DNA of 64,000 bases, taken from Clostridia bacterium. GTDB taxonomy: Bacteria; Bacillota; Clostridia; Lachnospirales; Lachnospiraceae. The notes below the pieces were generated by a model. That model was not told the DNA's origin. It was given only the letters and a program-made list of their open reading frames with translations, and did not search any database. The translations under genes were made by a program, and so were the position numbers. The stretch is from NCBI GenBank assembly GCA_910574255.1, contig CAJTAK010000002.1, forward strand, positions 248,001 through 312,000, read 5' to 3'. This document shows positions 54,391 to 63,319 of this stretch, piece by piece (within the stretch, counting starts at the first letter, position 1; every line of letters starts with the position of its first letter).

Positions 54391-55161
54391 TCATCCCAAA
54401 TACTGAAAACCAACCATCACAACTCCAAGTACCGTAAGCACCACGCCGGCAGCCCGGTTGAGCACTGCCGGCTCCGCCTTATTGGCAAAGCGTGCCGCCA
54501 CTCTTGCCCAAAGAAGCGTACTGAGCACACAGAGCACAAGACAGGTCATATCGCCGATTCCTCCAATGGCAAAATGGCTCACAGAACCGGTAAAGGCCGT
54601 AAAGGTCATAATAAACACACTGGTACCCACCGCCGTCTTCAAATCATATCCCAGAAGACTTGTAAGAACCAGAAGCATCATCATGCCGCCGCCCGCACCT
54701 ACAAATCCGCAGATAAATCCCACCAGCATTCCGCTTAAAATCGACCGGATAAGGCGTTGTTTCCGATCACACTGCTCACTGCTTTCCTTTGTAGTCATGA
54801 CCGGGCGGACAATAAATTTGATTCCCATCATCAGGGTCATGAACATAGAGAATCCGCCCATAGTACGGTTGGGCACAAAGCTGGACACATAGCTTCCTGC
54901 CAAAGTGAATAAAAGCACTGCGGCCATCATCACAGCTCCGTTTTTAATATCCAGATTTTTATTCTTTCCATAAGTCCAGGCGGACACGGCACTGGCAAGA
55001 ACATCACTGGCAAGGGCAATTCCCACCGCCTGGTAAGCTTCCATTCCAAGAAATGTAATCAACATAGGGCTGATGGCCGCTGCAGCACTCATTCCCGCAA
55101 AGCCTGTGCCAAGTCCTGCTCCCATGCCTGCAAAAAAGCAGACGAAAATTTTCGCCAACAT
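54391..55161 (-). CDS. TauE/SafE family exporter
   Basis: A 256-residue membrane protein with about eight helices and the internal repeat typical of the TauE/SafE family: GAGLGTGFAGMSAAAAISPM and GFICGFVGAGGGMMMLLVL. The family exports sulfite, sulfonates or related anions. It follows the MarR gene by 11 bases in the same transcript. Confidence 0.9.
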   Translation of the reverse strand: MLAKIFVCFFAGMGAGLGTGFAGMSAAAAISPMLITFLGMEAYQAVGIALASDVLASAVSAWTYGKNKNLDIKNGAVMMAAVLLFTLAGSYVSSFVPNRTMGGFSMFMTLMMGIKFIVRPVMTTKESSEQCDRKQRLIRSILSGMLVGFICGFVGAGGGMMMLLVLTSLLGYDLKTAVGTSVFIMTFTAFTGSVSHFAIGGIGDMTCLVLCVLSTLLWARVAARFANKAEPAVLNRAAGVVLTVLGVVMVGFQYLG

Positions 55162-55172
55162 ATGTATACCTC

Positions 55173-55613
55173 CTATCCAAGTTCTTTTAATGCCGCCACC
55201 ACATTCTCATCAATCCTCCTGAGACTTTGATTCAAAATCTCCCACTCTTCCTCCGAAAATCCCTGCAACATTCTTTTAAAGCACTGACTCTGAACCTTTT
55301 TTAGTTCCAATGCAAGGTTCTCCCCCTCTGGCTCCAGAAAAATCCTCTGGATTCTCCGGCTCTTTGGATCCTTCTCCAGTCTTACCAGCTTCCGCTCCCG
55401 CAGTTTTTCCAGGGCATTGGAAACATTTGACTTGGACAGACCTCTGCTGTAAACAATATCCCTGGCCGTGTTCAGAGCAGGATTGTTCTTTACGAATAAA
55501 AGGATGTGAACATCAATCATTTGGAGATCATATTCTTTCGCTATTTCTTTGAAAGAAAGATCATAAAACTTCTTAAAATGGTTCGCATGGGAAATGTAAG
55601 TGCCTGTATCCAT
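55173..55613 (-). CDS. MarR family regulator
   Basis: A 146-residue protein from the ATG at 55613 (ATAGGAGGAAAC upstream). The winged helix is seen in ARDIVYSRGLSKSNVSNALE followed by KLRERKLVRLEKDPKSRR. It likely controls itself and the TauE exporter, with the 47-base palindrome at 55695-55741 as a candidate binding site. Confidence 0.85.
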   Translation of the reverse strand: MDTGTYISHANHFKKFYDLSFKEIAKEYDLQMIDVHILLFVKNNPALNTARDIVYSRGLSKSNVSNALEKLRERKLVRLEKDPKSRRIQRIFLEPEGENLALELKKVQSQCFKRMLQGFSEEEWEILNQSLRRIDENVVAALKELG

Positions 55614-55694
55614 TTCCGGTTTCCTCCTATTATAGTCACTGTGCGACGACACTAAAGGGCAAAGTCACTTCTTGCTCACTGAAGATAATGATAA

Positions 55695-55741
55695 GGCAAC
55701 AGTGTTATAAATATAACTGTTATATTTATAACACTGTTGCC
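55695..55741. promoter_or_regulatory. 47-base palindrome before the MarR gene
   Basis: Two perfect 22-base arms (55695-55716 and 55720-55741, GGCAACAGTGTTATAAATAT followed by AA) around CTG. It lies about 80 bases before the MarR start. It may be an operator for the MarR dimer pair, a bidirectional hairpin, or both. Confidence 0.6.
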
Positions 55742-55793
55742 TGTAAAATGCAATACAAATTTTTCAACACCCTACATCACAGATTAACGTTCA

Positions 55794-57032
55794 CTATATC
55801 ATCCAAATGGGAATCATCAAATCATTACTGTTGAAAGCAGACAAATCCGCCCTTAAGCAGAGCACTCCTCCCCTCTCCCGTGGAAGAGATGCCTTATCCA
55901 GAATCGAGAATACACGGATGCCTTTCTGTTCCGGATTGGCTGACCGTTTCACCTCCAGGGGACACAGCCACCCGTCACGCTCCAATATCAGATCAATCTC
56001 TTTGCCCTCCTTGTCACGGTAATACCAGAACCGGCAGCCGTTCCTGTCAGCGGCATAAGATTTCATAATCTCGGCCACCGCATAATTTTCCAGAATTCCG
56101 CCGCTTAGGGCACCGTTCATCAAAATATCCGGGGAAGCATATCTGGTCAGATAAGCAGCCAGACCCGTATCAAAGAAAAAGAGCTTTGGTGCCTTAATCA
56201 CACGCCTTAACTTCGGATCCTGATATGGGTAAAGGCAGAACACCAGATGCGTCCGTTCCAATACCTGCAGCCATCTTCTGGCCGTATCGTCAGAGATCAG
56301 AACCTCCTGTGCTATCTGATGCAGGTTCAGCATCTGTCCCACACGGCAGGCAGCGGCACGTATAAAATCACCAAACTGCATTTTGTCCGCCAAAGACACC
56401 AGCTCCCCTGCATCCCGTTCTATATAGGACTGTAAATAACCGTTGTAAAAGGCATTCCAATCCCCTGGCTTACCACTCTTCGCTGCTCCACAGATATATT
56501 CCGGCATGGCTCCTTTCCAGATTCGTTCATACAGATCTTTCAAATCAGCCGGGCTGTGGGTACGCTTTCTCTGAACCAATGCATTCAAATGCACGGAAAA
56601 CGGTGCCTGCTTTCCGCTTCCGTACATCTCATGCTGAGACAAAAATGACAGAGAACAGGCCGCCACGCCCTCCATGGAGGATTCGCAGAGGGAGGTAAGC
56701 TCCGGAAATATCTGAGAGGAAGCCAGCCAGAATGTTCCCGGCTCCGCCCCATTGTCCACCGCAATCTTTATGTAAACCAAAAGCTCCGGTGCATACTGAA
56801 CCTCATCAATAAAAATGGGCAGGGGATGCATCTGCAAAAACAACACCGGCTCTTTCTTAGCCATCCTCCGTTCCTCAAAATCCTCCAGATTTACATAAGT
56901 TCTTTTTTCATCCATAAGTCCCTTTAACAACGTAGTCTTTCCCGCCTGCCGGGGACCCGTCACTACAACACAGGGATATTTCTCTGATAAAACAGGGATT
57001 TGCTCCTCCAAATCACGTTTGATATAGTCCAT
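55794..57032 (-). CDS. AAA ATPase with DUF4143 domain
   Basis: A 412-residue protein from the ATG at 57032 (AAGGAGAGGGC upstream). Walker A is VVTGPRQAGKTTLLKGL and Walker B is PIFIDEVQY. The middle is a winged-helix part (LHQIAQEVLISDDTARRWLQ), and the C-terminal DUF4143 domain has EIDLILERDGWLCPLEVK, a PD-(D/E)XK-like pattern. The family is widespread and its role unknown; links to mobile elements and defence have been proposed. Confidence 0.85.
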   Translation of the reverse strand: MDYIKRDLEEQIPVLSEKYPCVVVTGPRQAGKTTLLKGLMDEKRTYVNLEDFEERRMAKKEPVLFLQMHPLPIFIDEVQYAPELLVYIKIAVDNGAEPGTFWLASSQIFPELTSLCESSMEGVAACSLSFLSQHEMYGSGKQAPFSVHLNALVQRKRTHSPADLKDLYERIWKGAMPEYICGAAKSGKPGDWNAFYNGYLQSYIERDAGELVSLADKMQFGDFIRAAACRVGQMLNLHQIAQEVLISDDTARRWLQVLERTHLVFCLYPYQDPKLRRVIKAPKLFFFDTGLAAYLTRYASPDILMNGALSGGILENYAVAEIMKSYAADRNGCRFWYYRDKEGKEIDLILERDGWLCPLEVKRSANPEQKGIRVFSILDKASLPRERGGVLCLRADLSAFNSNDLMIPIWMI

Positions 57033-57254
57033 ATGCCCTCTCCTTTTTCCGACTATAATTCGATATATTCCAATTATAGTCCAGTTTATCAATTATGTCA
57101 ACGCATGATTAAATCGTATTTTAGCCATATTCCGCCGTAATGCAAGGTACATTGCTCCATCTACATTAATTGAAATCTTCACTCTGTAAATCAGCCGTTT
57201 CCGTAAATCGTTTTCCACCACAGCATATAGATGCCGATTTTATCTGTACATGCA

Positions 57255-57298
57255 AAAATCCCGACCTAAGACAATTGCATATCTTACATCGGGATTTT
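57255..57298 (-). terminator. terminator after the Rpn gene
   Basis: On the minus strand AAAATCCCGATGTAAGA pairs with TCTTAGGTCGGGATTTT and is followed by a T-run (TTTTTG). The 57033-57254 interval shows no gene. Confidence 0.75.
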
Positions 57299-57324
57299 AC
57301 CATCTCTCTTATCACGTTTTGTCC

Positions 57325-58560
57325 TTACCGCTTTTTCCAGTAAAGTTCCACTTTAGCTTGTGCTTCCTCCTTGTCCAATGAAAAAACATCTTCCAGAGCT
57401 TCTTTCACTTTCTCTTGATTCCTGCCCTCATTTTCCAGCCTTTGAATCAGTTTTTTGATTCCGATTTCCAGCTTCTGTTCTTTGCTTTGAAGCTGTTTTT
57501 CCTTGTCCTGTAGCTGCCTATTGCTGTCTTTTAATTGTTTGCTGCTATTTCGTAATTGTCTGCTCAACTCTTTTTTATCATCTTGCAGTTCTTTTATAAT
57601 TTCTCGATTTAACTTGATTGCTGGTTCCATACTTTCATACACCTCCTCAAGCAATTCCGGTTCTTCTTATAACAGATGCCCGCACGCTTTATAAAGGTAC
57701 TCCAGAATATCATTCCGTGCATGCTCTGTCAAAAAGCCTTCTTCTTTCCCACGATTTAATATCATGATACATTCTGTCGGGAATTCTGTCAAATCCTCTT
57801 TCAGCTTTTTTCTGCCTGTTACCTTGCCGCTCTTTATTCTTCTTGCAAAACGAATCGGCAGAAACGGAATCAGTATGTTCAGGTGTTTTTCTTCTATCTT
57901 ATGCAGGGAATACTTCTGCACTTTCATCACCGGCACTTGATACAGATGTCTGGAACCATCCTGAAAGTGAAGCGTACAGCTCTCATAATCCGGTGTATTT
58001 TTAGAGTGATTCAAATACAACACCACGGATTTTGGAAACGAAAGCTGATTTTCGTTGGAGCTATGTCTAAGGGCTATGTGAGTATCATACTCCAGCATTC
58101 GAAATACCATACTTTTATTTGATTTCATCTGGCATTCAAAATGATATAACTCTCCCCCGATACGCAGCAACAAATCTGCACGGATGGAATGCAGCAGCCT
58201 TTCTCCCTTTTCGTGAATGCGGCTTATGGTGTATTCGGTAGAAAGCAGCTGAATCTTTATATTTCTCTGGTATTTTTTATGGAAGTTTTCTTCTATCAAC
58301 GGCAGTGTAAGCCAGGGATAAAGTTCTACTTCCCTCTTTAGAATCTCATCCCAAAGGAAATACTGTCTTCGAATTTCCGGTGTCAGTTCCTTAAGAATTT
58401 CTTCCGGAAGCTCGTCTGTGAACAAGGTTTCTTCTTTCAACAGCCCATCTTCTCTCTGTTTCTTATCCTGGTTCTTATCCTGGTTCTTATTTTTACTCGC
58501 ATATCCTCCTTTTCCGGATTTGTGAATATCAGCAGCCCTGCGGAAGCATATAGACATCAA
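57325..58560 (-). pseudogene. Rpn-family nuclease/transposase with in-frame stop
   Basis: The first 297 codons carry the PD-(D/E)XK signature SIRADLLLRIGGELYHFECQ of the Rpn family. They end in TAA at 57667, but the same frame continues at once (EEPELLEEVYESMEPAIKLN) with the coiled-coil tail usual for the family (109 codons, Q/K/L-rich) to 57325. The intact protein would have about 410 residues. The nuclease core may still be made without its tail. Confidence 0.75.
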
Positions 58561-58788
58561 GAGGTAAGCACCATTTCTCCATACTATCTTCTATTCACAA
58601 TCCTGTTATTATGATTTGAATGAAAACTATGGCGACCGGCCATAACGGTTGAATAAAACGTATCCAAAGCCTTTAAGAATAACCAGATATGTTACAACGT
58701 CATCATAATAACAGATCCATGAATTATATGCAAGCTTTTTCCATCCCTAAAGATATCTATCTAAAATGCACGCTCTAAACAGCCCTCT

Positions 58789-59664
58789 CTAAGACTTATA
58801 ATTCGTAATGTAAATATAAGCATCCTCCAACGAAGCCTCACAAGGCTCACATTCTATCTTCGGCCTCTCTTTCGAAATCAGCCGCATCCGAAGCCCTCCA
58901 TCCATATATTGCTTGGAAGATATCGGATAGCTTCTCTCAAGCTCTCTTGCCTTTACATCATTCTCCACATAACAATTCCACACATGCCCTCTGGCCTTTT
59001 CCAAAAGCTTTCGCATTTTACCGGAATAAAGAATTTCTCCCTGCTTCATGACAGCCAGATATTCGCAGGCGGCCGCCAGATCCTCCACCACATGCGTAGA
59101 AAACAGTACCGTTCGGTTTTCCGAGAAATCTACCAGAAAATTCCGTATTCGTATGCGCTCCTCCGGGTCAAGCCCCGTGGTTGGCTCATCAATAATCAAA
59201 AGCTCCGGCTCATGAAGAAGAGCCTGCACAAGCCCAACTCTGCGCTTCATGCCTCCGGAAAGCTGCCTCATCTTCTTCCTGCGGTGCTTTGCCAGATCGA
59301 CTTTCTCTAAATAATATGCAATGCGTTTCCTGCACTTCTTTCTCGAAACTCCCGACAAATCTCCCATATATTCCAGGCATTCCTGCACAGTCAGATTGGG
59401 ATACAAATCAATCTCCTGAGGCAGATACCCGATTTTTCTCTGAAGCTTCTCATAGTTGCTTTCCGTATACGAAATCCCGTCCATCGCCACAGTTCCCTCC
59501 GAGGGCGCAAGCACCGTGGTCAGCACCCTCATCAGGGTAGTCTTTCCGGCGCCGTTTTCCCCAAGAAGTCCGAAAATCCCCTTTGGAATCTCCAAATTCC
59601 CATGCCTTACTGCAGTTACACCGTTTTTAAAGGTTACTGTCAGATCCTTTATTATAATACTCAT
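58789..59664 (-). CDS. ABC transporter ATP-binding protein
   Basis: A 291-residue ATPase from the ATG at 59664 (AAGGAGAAAAAGG upstream). Walker A is GLLGENGAGKTTLMR, the signature is LSGGMKRRVGLVQALL, Walker B is LLIIDEPTTGLDPEE, and the switch is FSTHV. It matches BcrA/lantibiotic-resistance type exporters. The permease genes upstream in the same transcript are both frameshifted, so it probably lacks a partner. Confidence 0.9.
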   Translation of the reverse strand: MSIIIKDLTVTFKNGVTAVRHGNLEIPKGIFGLLGENGAGKTTLMRVLTTVLAPSEGTVAMDGISYTESNYEKLQRKIGYLPQEIDLYPNLTVQECLEYMGDLSGVSRKKCRKRIAYYLEKVDLAKHRRKKMRQLSGGMKRRVGLVQALLHEPELLIIDEPTTGLDPEERIRIRNFLVDFSENRTVLFSTHVVEDLAAACEYLAVMKQGEILYSGKMRKLLEKARGHVWNCYVENDVKARELERSYPISSKQYMDGGLRMRLISKERPKIECEPCEASLEDAYIYITNYKS

Positions 59665-59754
59665 CCTTTTTCTCCTTTTCATCCAATCGTCCATACTTGA
59701 GGTTCCCATACATATTTCAGGAATATATTTCCATTTTCACAGAAAGGATCTACC

Positions 59755-60258
59755 CTAGCTTCTTCAATAATTTCGGCATCATCACTGCCATGAAAGCACT
59801 CAAACCAATACAAAGAAGCTTCCCGCACATCCAGTCAAAATCTCCCCCGTCCTCAATATTCCGAAACGTATAGGAAAACAGATTCCATTTTCCCAAAAGT
59901 CTCTCTCCAAAGGTGGAAGCTCATAAACGGCCCGTAGCCTTTGAAACAGATGAAACATTCCATAGCCCGCCATAGAGAGAAGCTGCAAAAACAATATTTG
60001 TATCACCATCCGCTTTCCCACTGCCGCAGCACGCTTATTTATGGGGCAAAGTCTTTGTATCTCTGACCTTTTGCTCGTTATCTCCTGTACATAGGCATCC
60101 CCGCAAAAAACCGCAGCAAGCAGCGCCATAGGCGTCTCCAGAGCAATTCCAATCTCGTAAGCGTATGTGACGCCCCTGACAAAGCTTAAAATCATCACAA
60201 AAAATACGGCATAGCCAATCTTATAGAGGGGCAGACAGATTTTCAGCTCCTTTTCCAT
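59755..60258 (-). pseudogene. ABC-2 type permease, second subunit, frameshifted
   Basis: From the ATG at 60258 (in the TGATG overlap with the previous gene) the frame encodes three hydrophobic helices, then shifts near 59930. The other frame continues GERLLGKWNLFSYTFRNIED and ends CGKLLCIGLSAFMAVMMPK with a final helix at 59755. One base change restores about 168 residues. Confidence 0.7.
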
Positions 60259-60762
60259 CACATCCTCCTCTTTCTCCACAACCGGATAGATGCTCCTATC
60301 AGCGCCAGGGACACAAGCAGCAGCATACTCTGGTTAAACAAAGCCATTGGCGGAGCCTCCGTATCAAAAAACCGCCCCGGAAACCGGACCATAATCGCCA
60401 AGGGGCCTCCCATAATACCCGAATACGCCCTCTGCATTCCTGCTTCCCATATTGGAATACACCATATGGAGAATCAGAAGCGGCAATGCCGGCAGAGGAT
60501 TTTTAAACCAAATGGAAATCAGGCTGTAAATACACACAATCATCAGCATGTTCGGCAAAATATAGAGACAGTCCGCCGCAAGAAAATCCCGGAAGTGTAC
60601 CTCAAATCCATTTCCCCTGGTACAGATGCGGCAGGCGGCATAAAACACCACATTTAAAATCCCCAGTGCAATCAGACAAACCGTAAATCCTCCTGCAAGC
60701 TTTCCTATCACATAAGCTCCGGCACTGACAGGCTTCCAAAATATCCATTCCCATTCCCGCAT
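60258..60762 (-). pseudogene. ABC-2 type permease, first subunit, 5' truncated and frameshifted
   Basis: The frame starts within a former kinase gene and reads REWEWIFWKPVSAGAYVIGK, then membrane helices typical of ABC-2 permeases. It shifts at a G-rich tract near 60405, after which the other frame gives PLAIMVRFPGRFFDTEAPPM and a last helix to TGA at 60258. The N-terminal part of the permease is missing because of a deletion that joined it to the kinase. Confidence 0.7.
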
Positions 60763-61891
60763 GCTTGAGACTGTCCTTTACATTCCTTTGATAAAATGCT
60801 TTCGTAACCTGATCCATTTCCTCCAAAAATCCGTTTCCGTCATCCCTGACACAAAGCGCCAGCTTCTCCTGTGTCACAAGGGCCCTTATCTCAACCTGCT
60901 CCTTTGCATACCGCAGCCCATTGGATAAAAGATTTTCCATAACCTCAAGAATGATTTCCCGATCTCCCGAAAAAACCGCATCCGTTTCCGGAACCTGCAA
61001 AATAATCCGCTTCTTCTCTCCCTGTCCCAGGATATCCAGTTCCGCCTGAATCTCTTCCTGGAGGCTCCCTGCCGTGACCGGACCCGGCAGCAGTGTTCTC
61101 TGCTCCAGACTGTTGAGCTTCTGCATGGTTTCCACAAATACATCCATGCGCTCTATCTGCTTCCTGCTTTCTGCCAGCATTTCCAAAGCCTTTGCGGGAT
61201 CAATGGTTCCGTCCGGAAGATAGGCGGTCAGCATTTCCAAGTATCCCTTTAAAACGGCCAGGGGCGAACGAACATCATGTGCAATGGCTGCCCGAAGCTC
61301 TCTCTCATCCTCAAGCATCCTCCACATTTCCCGATTATTGCCTGCCAGCTCTCCCCGCATCCGTTCAAACTCCCGGCACAGGCTCCCCATCTCATCCTGA
61401 TTATCATAGGTAATCACAAAGTCCAGCTCATTCTTCGCAATCCGCTTGGAAGCCTGCCTAAGCTCCTCCATGGGAATTCTAAGCTTATGGCGGTAAAAGA
61501 GAAATACGGCAAGGCAGGTTCCCGCTATAGACAAAATCAAAACCGTATAAGTATCCAGAAAGTCACAGACTTCATTGAGCGTCCGATCCCATGGGATCAT
61601 TTCCAGGGAATCCGGTCTTCAAATCTCTGCCAGATAACCGCCCTCTTCCTTTTCGATTGCTTCAAAATAACGCTCCTGATCCGTATACTTCCACCAGATC
61701 CGCTGCCGGGTTTTATAAGCAAGCCTTGTAATGGCGGCGGACAGCAAAAAGCTGCAGACCAGACTTATTGCCAAATACAAGATAATTGTTTTTCGCACGG
61801 AAAGATTTCGTATTCTATCCCTCACGATACGGATTCCTTTTTCCATCGATATCCCATCCCCACACAGTATCAATATATTCCTCTTTTGCAT
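60602..61891 (-). pseudogene. histidine kinase with in-frame stop and 3' deletion
   Basis: The first 90 codons (membrane helix near ILYLAISLVCSFLLSAAI) end in TGA at 61619, but the same frame continues (RPDSLEMIPWDRTLNEVCDF) with a second helix, HAMP, the H-box AAIAHDVRSPLAVLKGY and the N-box EVMENLLSNGLRYA. Homology stops in the ATP-lid after HAGMGM near 60742, where the gene is joined to a permease. The last 45 codons are read in the wrong frame of that permease. The kinase cannot be functional. Confidence 0.8.
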
Positions 61892-61937
61892 GCCCCTTAA
61901 GCATCTTTCGAATCCGGCGGACCAACTCTGTCATCTC
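61852..61937 (-). pseudogene. C-terminal fragment of a response regulator
   Basis: TELVRRIRKMLKGHAKEEYI and DTVWG match the last residues of the regulator at 62730-63290 (TELVRRIRKKLKEHTKAEYI). The DNA copies lie exactly 900 bases apart and agree in 54 of the first 60 bases. It is the relic of the regulator that once preceded the kinase, or of a tandem duplication. Confidence 0.75.
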
Positions 61938-62069
61938 CGGCCGTATCCGCTTATTCTACTGACTATTTTAGTCCTGTAAAAATGCTTATGTCCAGCAAAA
62001 ATTCAGTTCTATGACTGGAGAGCTTTCTTTGCACTAAAAAATAAACTGGTAATTTTTGTACCGGCATGC

Positions 62070-62075
62070 TATAAT
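62070..62075 (+). promoter_or_regulatory. extended -10 promoter of the hemerythrin gene
   Basis: TGCTATAAT is an extended -10 box, 38 bases before the GTG start at 62113. No good -35 is visible. Confidence 0.55.
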
Positions 62076-62112
62076 GGAAAATCATAAACGCCGTAATAAA
62101 GGAGGTTTTCAC

Positions 62113-62526
62113 GTGGTACATTATATGGAGTTTACAGATGATCTGGTGACAGGAAACACCTTGATTGACGGGCAGCATCAGGAACTGATCGGAAAAATCA
62201 ACGATTTGCTGAGAGCCTGCGAAACGGGGGACGGCAAGGTAAAAGCCTTAAAAACCCTGGATTATCTGGAGGAGTACACGAATTTTCACTTTTCCCAGGA
62301 GGAAGCACTCCAGGAGGAAATCGGATATCCGGGTCTTAAGGAGCATCAGGCAAAGCATCAGGAGTTTGTACAGAGCATAAAGGAACTGTATGAGATGCTG
62401 GAAGATCAGGAAGGTCCCACAGATGCCTTTGTTCAGCAGGTGAATAAAAACGTGGTGGATTGGTTTGTCAATCATATCCAAGGCTTTGACCGTTTGGTAG
62501 CGGAGTATAAGAAATCTGCAAAATAA
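62113..62526 (+). CDS. bacteriohemerythrin
   Basis: A 137-residue protein starting at a GTG with AAAGGAGG five bases before. It has the hemerythrin iron ligands: GQHQEL, YTNFHFSQEE, EHQAKHQEF and NHIQGFD. The non-heme di-iron site binds O2 or NO-type ligands; in anaerobes it is thought to sense or buffer oxygen. It is the only plus-strand gene in this region and is an insert between regulator and kinase relics. Confidence 0.9.
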   Translation: MVHYMEFTDDLVTGNTLIDGQHQELIGKINDLLRACETGDGKVKALKTLDYLEEYTNFHFSQEEALQEEIGYPGLKEHQAKHQEFVQSIKELYEMLEDQEGPTDAFVQQVNKNVVDWFVNHIQGFDRLVAEYKKSAK

Positions 62527-62548
62527 TCGGGATTTCTGCAAAAAATTG

Positions 62549-62731
62549 AAATGGCTGAAAAAGAGGGCTGTCGGGAAATAAGACAGAAGACTTTTCTGAT
62601 ACCCAGTGTCCGGCTGTTTGTGTACAGACTGTCCGAACGTTGTAATAAGGAGGGACCCACAAGGTGGGAGGATTCCTTATTGCTAAGGGTATAGAAATGG
62701 CTGATGTCTTATTTCACGCCAGCCCCTTTTT
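62549..62731. other. large structured intergenic element, terminator at both ends
   Basis: Nested complementary blocks: AAAAAGAGGGCTG (62558) with CAGCCCCTTTTT (62720), GAAATAAGACA (62575) with TGTCTTATTTC (62705), and TTTCTGATACCC with GGGTATAGAAA. Inside lies a hairpin AATAAGGA...CCCAC-AAG-GTGGG...TCCTTATT (62644-62681) and a second one around CCGGCTGT/ACAGACTG. A direct repeat GAAATGGCTGA occurs at 62549 and 62694. It fills the gap between two convergent genes and could be a bidirectional terminator, a miniature mobile element or an RNA. Confidence 0.6.
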
Positions 62732-63290
62732 ATTCCTTTCCCCAGCAATATCCCGTCCCCCACACAGTCTCAATATATTCCGCCTTTGTATGCTCCTTAA
62801 GCTTCTTTCGAATCCGGCGGACCAGCTCTGTCACCACCCGGCTGTCCCCCTCGCCGTCGTATCCGCAGATTCGCTCATAGATCCGCTCTCTGTCAAAAAC
62901 CTGTCCGGGATGCATGGAAAGAAACTCTATGATGTCATATTCCAATTTGGTCAATACCAGACAATTTTCTCCCACCTGCACGGTCCGTGCGGTATAATCA
63001 ATGGACAATTCCCCCAAAAATCGGTATTTGGACTTTGTTCTATGCCGTTCCTCCCGCTTTAAACGGGCAATAATCCTGGCTTCCAGCTCCTTTAGGCTAA
63101 AGGGCTTTAAGATATAATCATCCCCGCCGGAAAGCAGGCCGTTTACCCGATCCTGCTCATCCTCAGCCCTCTTTAACGCCTCGTGACCGTCCTCTGCCGT
63201 AAGTACGGAATATTTTCGAATCTCCAGATAGCTTTTCAACATTTTCAAAAGTGCTTTATCATCATCCACAATGAGAATGGTGTAGCTCAT
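62730..63290 (-). CDS. OmpR-type response regulator lacking its phosphoacceptor region
   Basis: A 186-residue protein. It starts as a receiver (ILIVDDDKALLKMLKSYLEI) and ends as a complete winged-helix domain (LTKLEYDIIEFLSMHPGQVF, VVTELVRRIRKKLKEH). Between them the receiver jumps from ALKRAED directly to EQDRVNGLLSGGDDYILKPF. The normal DLILLD-x-x-MP segment with the phosphorylated Asp and the following helix, about 40 residues, is absent. The deletion is in frame, so a protein is made, but it cannot be phosphorylated normally. Confidence 0.85.
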   Translation of the reverse strand: MSYTILIVDDDKALLKMLKSYLEIRKYSVLTAEDGHEALKRAEDEQDRVNGLLSGGDDYILKPFSLKELEARIIARLKREERHRTKSKYRFLGELSIDYTARTVQVGENCLVLTKLEYDIIEFLSMHPGQVFDRERIYERICGYDGEGDSRVVTELVRRIRKKLKEHTKAEYIETVWGTGYCWGKE

Positions 63291-63319
63291 GTGTTCTTAA
63301 CTCTTTTCTCCTATCCTCA

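Noticed and set aside
58621..58788. Possible terminator after the ABC ATPase gene (TATGGC/GGCCATA near 58627)
   Set aside because: The hairpin is short and has no T-run on the relevant strand.
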